From: CALMFQ01 sp964495595
GTDB lineage: Bacteria > Pseudomonadota > Gammaproteobacteria > Burkholderiales > SCOH01
DNA length: 9,499 bases
Reading direction: 5' to 3'
Assembly: GCA_964495595.1 (NCBI GenBank)
Contig: CAZBWH010000098.1
Span: 1 to 9,499 of the forward strand
The notes under the pieces are model-generated. The model had not been told where the DNA came from. It worked only from the letters and a program-made list of their open reading frames with translations, and ran no database searches. This document shows, in pieces, positions 5,315-9,499 of the stretch. Positions within the stretch are counted from its first letter, which is position 1, and each line of letters starts with the position of its first letter. Both the position numbers and the translations under genes were made by a program.

Positions 5315-6500
5315 GCCCGATTTCACCGCCGCACTGGCGCAGATGCAGGCGCAATCCCGATACCGCCAGCGGCGCAGCCATACCAGCCCATGCGGAACGA
5401 GAATGGTGTTCGATGGTCAGCCCTGTCTGGCATTTGCCAGCAACGATTATCTGGGCCTGGCCAGCCACCCGCGCGTGATCTGTGCCGCGCAGGATGGCGC
5501 TGCACGATGGGGGGTCGGGGCCGGCTCGGCACATCTAGTAGCTGGCCATTGCCTGGCGCACGAGCAACTGGAACAGCGATTGGCCGCGTTTGTCGGCATG
5601 CCGGATGCCTTGCTGTTTTCCACCGGCTACATGGCCAATCTGGCTGTATTGACCGCACTGCTCGGGCGTGGCGACGCCGTATTTGCCGACAGGCTCAATC
5701 ACGCATCACTCAACGATGGCTGTTTGCTGGCAAGGGCCACGCTCCGTCGCTATCCCCATCAAGACCTGCGACGGCTCGAATCCCTGCTGGCCGCCAGCCA
5801 GGCGCGGCGCAAGCTGATTGCCGTGGATGCCGTGTTCAGCATGGATGGCGATCTGGCTCCGGTGCCACAGCTGCTGGCGCTGGCCGAGCGCTACGATGCC
5901 TGGCTGTATCTGGATGATGCCCATGGGTTTGGCGTGTTGGGTCCGCAGGGGCAGGGAAGCCTGGCGCATTGGCGGCTGCAGTCGCCGCGATTGATCTATA
6001 TGGCCACACTGGGCAAGGCTGCAGGCGTGGCCGGAGCCTGTGTCGCCGGCAGCGCCAGCCTGATCGACTGGCTGGTCAATGCCGCTCATACCTACCTCTA
6101 TACCACTGCCCAGCCACCGCTGCTGGCCGAGGCGTTGCTGCAAAGCGTCGAGTTGATTGAAGCAGAGCCCTGGCGCCGCGAGCGGTTGGCCACGCTCATT
6201 GCCCAATTGCGTCAAGGCTGCGTTGGCCTGCCGTGGCGCCTGCTGCCTTCGTCCACACCGATCCAGCCCTTGATGGTGGGCTCAAGCGAGGCTGCGCTGG
6301 CTCTGGCCGACGGGCTGCGGCAAAAGAGGCTTTGGGTGCCCGCCATCCGGCCACCCACCGTTCCGGATGGCCAGGCAAGGCTGCGTATTTCATTGTCAGC
6401 CGCGCATACGACAGCGGATGTCGCCCAGCTGGCAGGTGCGTTGCACCAACTGGCTGCAGGCTGGTCAGACCTGCTGCAGCCAGGCGGCGCCAAATCATGA
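5292..6500 (+). CDS. bioF: 8-amino-7-oxononanoate synthase
   Basis: BioF is a PLP-dependent enzyme that condenses pimeloyl-ACP (or CoA) with L-alanine to give KAPA, the first step of ring assembly. The 402-residue product is a little longer than E. coli BioF (384). Motifs in order are SNDYLGLASHP, GVGAGSAHLVAGH, LLFSTGYMANLAVL, DRLNHASLNDG, AVFSMDGDLAP, YLDDAHGFGVLG, and MATLGKAAGVAGA with Lys242 as the PLP-binding lysine. The extreme C terminus ends in the usual LRISLSAAHTTADV region plus a short tail. ATG 5292 is chosen; TTG 5289 and TTG 5304 are alternatives, and no strong Shine-Dalgarno sequence decides. The start lies inside the end of the preceding secreted-protein gene and the stop overlaps bioH (ATGA), so translation is probably coupled on both sides. 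Confidence 0.96.
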   Translation: MCSSLNSEPDFTAALAQMQAQSRYRQRRSHTSPCGTRMVFDGQPCLAFASNDYLGLASHPRVICAAQDGAARWGVGAGSAHLVAGHCLAHEQLEQRLAAFVGMPDALLFSTGYMANLAVLTALLGRGDAVFADRLNHASLNDGCLLARATLRRYPHQDLRRLESLLAASQARRKLIAVDAVFSMDGDLAPVPQLLALAERYDAWLYLDDAHGFGVLGPQGQGSLAHWRLQSPRLIYMATLGKAAGVAGACVAGSASLIDWLVNAAHTYLYTTAQPPLLAEALLQSVELIEAEPWRRERLATLIAQLRQGCVGLPWRLLPSSTPIQPLMVGSSEAALALADGLRQKRLWVPAIRPPTVPDGQARLRISLSAAHTTADVAQLAGALHQLAAGWSDLLQPGGAKS

Positions 6501-7258
6501 GCCTGCACGTCGAAGTCATGGGGCGTGGAGAAGACCTGGTGCTGCTGCATGGTTGGGCGATGCACGGTGGCATCTGGCGTGGCGTGGCCGAGCGGCTGGC
6601 CGAGCGGTTCTGTGTCCATCTGGTCGATTTGCCTGGGCACGGATTCAGCGCGTCGGTCGAGCCGTTCAGCCTGCAGGCCATTGCCGCGCGGGTCGCGGCC
6701 GAATTTCCGCATCCGGTGCATCTGTTGGGCTGGTCGCTGGGTGGCGCGGTGGCGATGCGCTGGGCACTGGATCAGCCTTACCGTGTGCGCAAACTGGTGC
6801 TGGTCGCCAGCTCGCCCTGTTTTCAGGAGCGCGACGACTGGCCGGTCGCAATGCGGCGCGATGTGCTGACCCGATTTGCCAGTGATTTGCGTCACGATTA
6901 TCAGGCTACGCTGCGTCGCTTTGTCGCGTTGCAGGCTATCGGCGGCCAGGCTAGCAAGGACGTGATCCGCGAGCTGCAGGATAGCCTGTTCGACCGTGGC
7001 CAGCCGGACGAAGCCGTGCTGGGCAGCGGGCTGGCCATCCTGCGTGATGAAGACTTGCGCCACGAACTGCGACATCTGGATCAGCCCACCTTGCTGATTT
7101 ATGGCGAGCGCGATGCCCTGACGCCGGCTGCCGCAGGCCGCTGGTTGTCCGATACGCTGCCGGACAGCGAGTTGCATCTGGTCTCCCAGGCCTCGCATGC
7201 CCCCTTCATTTCGCACGCCGCAGCGTTTGCCGAACGGGTGCTTGCATTTTTGAGCTGA
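6497..7258 (+). CDS. bioH: Pimeloyl-ACP methyl ester carboxylesterase
   Basis: BioH removes the methyl group from pimeloyl-ACP methyl ester, ending fatty-acid-type chain elongation and releasing the substrate for BioF. The 253-residue product is an alpha/beta hydrolase of the same length as E. coli BioH (256). The oxyanion region LLHGWAMHGGIW is near residue 20. The nucleophile is Ser80 in GWSLGG, followed by Asp206 in GERDALTP and His234 in SHAPFISH, which completes the triad. The ATG overlaps the bioF stop by four bases (ATGA). Its position in the operon next to bioC marks the BioC-BioH route, in contrast to Neisseria, where BioG replaces BioH. An unrelated esterase is unlikely given motifs and context. 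Confidence 0.95.
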   Translation: MSLHVEVMGRGEDLVLLHGWAMHGGIWRGVAERLAERFCVHLVDLPGHGFSASVEPFSLQAIAARVAAEFPHPVHLLGWSLGGAVAMRWALDQPYRVRKLVLVASSPCFQERDDWPVAMRRDVLTRFASDLRHDYQATLRRFVALQAIGGQASKDVIRELQDSLFDRGQPDEAVLGSGLAILRDEDLRHELRHLDQPTLLIYGERDALTPAAAGRWLSDTLPDSELHLVSQASHAPFISHAAAFAERVLAFLS

Positions 7259-7263
7259 CTAAC

Positions 7264-8145
7264 ATGAATCCGAATCGAACCCTCATCCGGCGTGCCTTCG
7301 AGCGCGCCGCCGCCACCTACGATCAGGCAGCCGTGTTGCAGCGAGAAGTCAGCGACCGCATGGCCGGGCGGCTGGACATGATCAAAACGCAGCCCACCAC
7401 GATCCTCGATGCCGGATCCGGAACCGGCTACGGTGCCCGCGCATTGCGGCAGCGTTACGAGGGGGCGCGGGTGATCGAACTCGATCTGGCATGGTCAATG
7501 CTGCAGCAGGCACGCGGCAGCGCCCGCTGGTGGCATAAATCGCTACCGTTCCTGCGCCCGGCGCGGCCGGAACAGCTCTGTGCCGATCTCGAGCGCTTGC
7601 CGTTGGCCAGCCAGAGCGTTGACATGGTCTGGTCCAACCTGACCCTCCAATGGCTGACCCCGCCTGATCAGGCGTTTGGCGAGCTGTTGCGCATCCTGCG
7701 CCCGCAAGGGCTGCTGATGTTTTCCACGCTGGGCCCGGATACCTTGAAAGAGCTGCGCCAGGCCTTTGCAGGACTTGATGGCTTCAATCATGTCAACCGC
7801 TTCATCGACATGCATGACATCGGTGATGCATTGCTGCGGGCCGGGTTTTCCGAGCCGGTGATGGACATGGAATACATCACGCTGACCTACGAATCAGTCA
7901 AAGCCGTTCTGCTCGACCTGAAAGCCATCGGCGCACAGCAATTGCAGGAAGGGCGTAATCCGGGTCTGATGGGCAGACAGCGCTGGCAAAAGGTGCTGGC
8001 CGGCTACGAGCGGTTGCGCCAGGAGGGGCGCTTGCCTGCGACGTATGAAATCGTCTACGGCCACGCCTGGAAGCCACAGCCCAAGCCAGCCTCCGCCTTG
8101 CCGGATGGCCGGCAGATCATTCAGTTCACCCCGCGCCAGTCATGA
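7264..8145 (+). CDS. bioC: Malonyl-ACP O-methyltransferase
   Basis: BioC uses S-adenosylmethionine to methylate the free carboxyl of malonyl-ACP. The disguised primer can then be elongated by the normal fatty acid synthesis enzymes to pimeloyl-ACP methyl ester. The 293-residue protein has the BioC N-terminal signature AFERAAATYDQAAVLQREV, SAM motif I ILDAGSGTGYG at 47-57, the acidic end of the second strand in ELDLAWSML, and SNLTLQWL at 124-131, matching SNLAVQW of E. coli. It is about 40 residues longer than E. coli BioC (251), partly through an insert near residues 84-104 (Trp-rich, then Arg/Pro-rich); I recall similar lengths in other betaproteobacteria. It lies 5 bp after bioH and overlaps bioD by four bases. 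Confidence 0.95.
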   Translation: MNPNRTLIRRAFERAAATYDQAAVLQREVSDRMAGRLDMIKTQPTTILDAGSGTGYGARALRQRYEGARVIELDLAWSMLQQARGSARWWHKSLPFLRPARPEQLCADLERLPLASQSVDMVWSNLTLQWLTPPDQAFGELLRILRPQGLLMFSTLGPDTLKELRQAFAGLDGFNHVNRFIDMHDIGDALLRAGFSEPVMDMEYITLTYESVKAVLLDLKAIGAQQLQEGRNPGLMGRQRWQKVLAGYERLRQEGRLPATYEIVYGHAWKPQPKPASALPDGRQIIQFTPRQS

Positions 8146-8786
8146 TCGAGCTGCCTGGCTCCGGCTATTTCGTGACCGGCACCGACACCGGGGTTGGCAA
8201 AACCCACGCCAGTTGCTGGTTGCTGCAGCAATGGAGCCAGCAGGGCCGTCGGGCAGTGGGCATGAAGCCGGTTGCTGCGGGCGACGATGGTGATGCCAAG
8301 GCACTGTCCCGGGCTGGCGGCGTCCCGGTTCCGGCCAACTGGCTGTGCCCGTATCCGCTGCACGATCCGGTCTCGCCGCATGTTGCAGCGGCACGCGAAG
8401 GCATCGAGATCGACCTGCGGCACATCCAGTATGCCTATTCGCAGCTGGCCGCAATGGCGGAAGTGGTGCTGGTCGAAGGCGCAGGCGGCTGGCTGGTGCC
8501 CTTGTCGCCCGGTCTGGATATCGCCGGGCTGGCGCACTCGTTGCGGCTGCCGGTGATCCTGGTGGTAGGCATGCGGCTGGGGTGCCTGAACCATGCGCTG
8601 CTGACCGTTGCAGCAATCGCCGGCTCCGGGTGCACACTGGCCGGCTGGATTGCCAACCGGATCGACCCGCAGATGGCGGCCTACGCCGACAATCTGGCGA
8701 CCTTGCGCGAACGGATCAATGCTCCGCTGCTGGCCGAGCTCCCCTGGCTGCAGCCGGCTGCAGGCCAGCTCCCGCTTTGTCGTTGA
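8142..8786 (+). CDS. bioD: ATP-dependent dethiobiotin synthetase
   Basis: BioD closes the ureido ring: it uses ATP and CO2 to convert DAPA to dethiobiotin, the BioB substrate. The 214-residue product is close to the family length (E. coli 225). The P-loop GTDTGVGKT lies at 13-21, MKPVAAG has Lys42 in the place of the catalytic Lys37 of E. coli, VEGAGGWLVPL is the second nucleotide-site loop, and DPVSPHVAA matches the substrate-binding segment. The start ATG overlaps the bioC stop (ATGA). This is the last gene of the operon. No T-run terminator follows, so transcription may continue toward the cold-shock gene or stop by Rho. Confidence 0.95.
   Translation: MIELPGSGYFVTGTDTGVGKTHASCWLLQQWSQQGRRAVGMKPVAAGDDGDAKALSRAGGVPVPANWLCPYPLHDPVSPHVAAAREGIEIDLRHIQYAYSQLAAMAEVVLVEGAGGWLVPLSPGLDIAGLAHSLRLPVILVVGMRLGCLNHALLTVAAIAGSGCTLAGWIANRIDPQMAAYADNLATLRERINAPLLAELPWLQPAAGQLPLCR
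8744..8768 (+). repeat. GC-rich near-perfect inverted repeat at the end of bioD
   Basis: CTGGCTGCAGCC is followed directly by GGCTGCAGGCCAG, its reverse complement with one extra base. It can fold into a strong hairpin at the 3' end of the biotin transcript, but no T-run follows. It may protect the mRNA end or be a chance effect of coding sequence. Confidence 0.4.
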
Positions 8787-8813
8787 CCGCTGCATCACTG
8801 CCGACGAATTTGC

Positions 8814-8842
8814 TTGACGCCGCCAGGCTTCCCGCGTAAAAA
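8814..8842 (+). promoter_or_regulatory. Sigma-70 promoter for the cold-shock gene
   Basis: TTGACG (-35, five of six bases) and TAAAAA (-10, four of six) are separated by exactly 17 bp. The predicted start near 8849 gives a leader of about 160 nt before the csp ATG. A weaker pair, TTGAAG (8899) and TAATTG (8923), is also present. Confidence 0.55.
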
Positions 8843-8848
8843 GCGTTC

Positions 8849-9007
8849 TGGTGTTTGGATTCAAGTGTTCTGCAGGACTGGTAATAGCCAATGCGGTCTT
8901 GAAGCAAAAACCGTGGTAGCGGTAATTGTTCCGGCTTTTTCAAAGTGATGCTGGGGCTTGCCGCGGGGGCGTCTGCCCGGTAAATTTTCAAAGTATGGAG
9001 ACTCGCA
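8849..9007 (+). promoter_or_regulatory. Long 5' leader of the cold-shock mRNA (possible thermosensor)
   Basis: About 160 nt lie between the predicted promoter and the csp start codon, with no gene in them. This is close in length to the E. coli cspA leader, which refolds with temperature. It contains a small GC hairpin (GGGC-GTCT-GCCC around 8968-8979) and a repeated 10-mer. The Shine-Dalgarno GGAG is at 8997-9000, seven bases from the ATG. Temperature control is inferred from the family, not shown. Confidence 0.45.
8937..8994 (+). repeat. 10-bp direct repeat TTTTCAAAGT in the csp leader
   Basis: TTTTCAAAGT occurs at 8937-8946 and again at 8985-8994, 48 bp apart. The second copy ends two bases before the Shine-Dalgarno region, so both copies could compete for the same pairing partner or bind the same protein. 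Confidence 0.5.
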
Positions 9008-9211
9008 ATGGCGACTGGTACCGTTAAATGGTTCAACGATTCCAAAGGTTTTGGTTTTATCACTCCTGATGATGGTGGCGAAGATCTGTTCGCACACTTC
9101 TCGGCGATCAATATGGCCGGTTTCAAAACCCTGAAAGAAGGCCAGAAAGTATCGTTCGAAGTGACCCAAGGCCCGAAAGGCAAACAGGCTTCCAATATTC
9201 AGGCTGCCTGA
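9008..9211 (+). CDS. Cold-shock protein (CspA family)
   Basis: This 67-residue protein is a single cold-shock domain: a five-stranded OB-fold that binds single-stranded RNA and DNA and melts mRNA structure. It begins MATGTVKWFNDSKGFGFI, with RNP1 as KGFGFI and RNP2 as DLFAHF, and ends with GPKGKQASNI. There is no extra domain. Length and sequence are typical of the small CspA/CspE/CapB proteins of betaproteobacteria; several paralogs usually exist, so no specific symbol is given. A good Shine-Dalgarno GGAG lies seven bases before the ATG. The gene is monocistronic: it has its own promoter and long leader, and a strong terminator follows. It may or may not be cold-induced. Confidence 0.96.
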   Translation: MATGTVKWFNDSKGFGFITPDDGGEDLFAHFSAINMAGFKTLKEGQKVSFEVTQGPKGKQASNIQAA

Positions 9212-9247
9212 TTGTTGCTCGCCGCCCCCGCCGTCAGGCAGGGGTAG

Positions 9248-9279
9248 AAAAAAGCCCGATCAAATGATCGGGCTTTTTT
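9248..9279 (+). terminator. Strong bidirectional rho-independent terminator after csp
   Basis: The stem GCCCGATC/GATCGGGC has 8 bp around a short A-rich loop. It is flanked by six A on the left and six T on the right, giving a symmetric hairpin that can stop transcription from either side. Confidence 0.93.
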
Positions 9280-9448
9280 ACGCCTGGCGCCGGGCAAGGC
9301 GTTGCAATGCAGCCATGTCCCGCGAAAACCGTGCAATCTGCTTCGTAGCGGGGTTTCACCACGAAGGTGAACCGTCAGTTCGGCAAAAAAACAGTTTTCG
9401 GCCAATGGGTTGACCCTGCCAGCGAGCGATCGACTGCCGGATTCAGGA
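9280..9448. other. Intergenic stretch with small hairpins, no gene seen
   Basis: No convincing reading frame is present. ACGCCT/AGGCGT (9280-9302) form a 6-bp stem. CTTCGT (9341-9346) can pair with ACGAAG (9361-9366), while GGTTTCACC (9352-9360) can instead pair with GGTGAACC (9366-9373) with one bulge, so the two structures exclude each other. A run of seven A follows at about 9385. I cannot assign a function. Confidence 0.4.
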
Positions 9449-9499
9449 TCATTCGTGCTGCCCCATTGCTTCGCCCATGCGGAGTGCTTTGCCGGGGTG
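9449..9499 (-). CDS. Possible C-terminal tail of a gene running in from the right
   Basis: On the minus strand the frame that enters at 9499 reads HPGKALRMGEAMGQHE and then stops with TGA. The composition looks like a real helical protein end, and a convergent gene would explain why the csp terminator is bidirectional. Sixteen residues are too few to name a family, and other frames cannot be excluded. Confidence 0.25.
   Translation of the reverse strand, partial: HPGKALRMGEAMGQHE

Noticed and set aside
6212..7216. Minus-strand frame of 334 codons opposite bioF and bioH
   Set aside because: Both plus-strand genes have intact catalytic motifs; this frame has Gln/His/Arg-rich composition without recognisable domains.
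8121..8891. Minus-strand frame of 256 codons opposite bioD
   Set aside because: bioD is complete with P-loop and operon overlaps; the antisense frame shows no motif.
9199..9405. Minus-strand frame of 68 codons after csp
   Set aside because: It crosses the strong csp terminator, has no ribosome-binding site and no protein-like pattern.
1..9499. Search for tRNA, rRNA, CRISPR array, IS ends, phage genes, toxin-antitoxin or defence genes
   Set aside because: No repeat series, transposase or integrase motif, cloverleaf or paired small genes were seen; all substantial frames are accounted for by known families or shadows.

Overview
This is a housekeeping stretch of a GC-rich proteobacterial chromosome. 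The protein sequences and gene order fit the Betaproteobacteria best, most likely Neisseriales outside Neisseria (Chromobacterium-like relatives). The evidence is secB-SH3 protein-gpsA, a TrmL-type tRNA methylase, ComF, and a biotin operon that uses BioH and BioC. The placement rests on recognising protein families, not on a search.

Layout. Positions 1-1776 (+) hold the 3' part of secB, a small secreted SH3-domain protein and gpsA, all overlapping or touching, and close with a hairpin terminator. Then come trmL (-) and an HD-domain phosphohydrolase (+), which diverge from a short region with unusually close -10-like boxes. The phosphohydrolase runs tail to tail into comF (-). comF and bioB diverge from about 57 bp that contain an inverted repeat resembling biotin-repressor half-sites. 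From 3763 to 8786 (+) lies a compact biotin operon: bioB, a signal-peptide protein resembling the RcnB/CigR family, bioF, bioH, bioC and bioD. Gaps there are 52 bp, overlap, overlap, 5 bp and overlap. After it, a small cold-shock protein gene has its own promoter, a leader of about 160 nt and a strong hairpin terminator. The last 220 bp are mostly non-coding with small hairpins and perhaps the tail of a (-) gene.

How the genes work together. BioC and BioH act at the two ends of pimeloyl-ACP synthesis (methyl protection of malonyl-ACP and removal of the methyl). BioF, BioD and BioB then build biotin. BioA, needed between BioF and BioD, is not in the window. SecB (export chaperone), GpsA (glycerol-3-phosphate for phospholipids), TrmL (tRNA wobble methylation) and the cold-shock protein are general cell functions.

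I found no mobile element, CRISPR array, toxin-antitoxin pair, defence system or RNA gene, and no convincing new multi-gene system. The most interesting leads are the secreted protein embedded in the biotin operon, the possible operator before bioB, the paired leaderless-looking starts of trmL and the HD gene, and a change in G/C strand bias near the start of the biotin operon.
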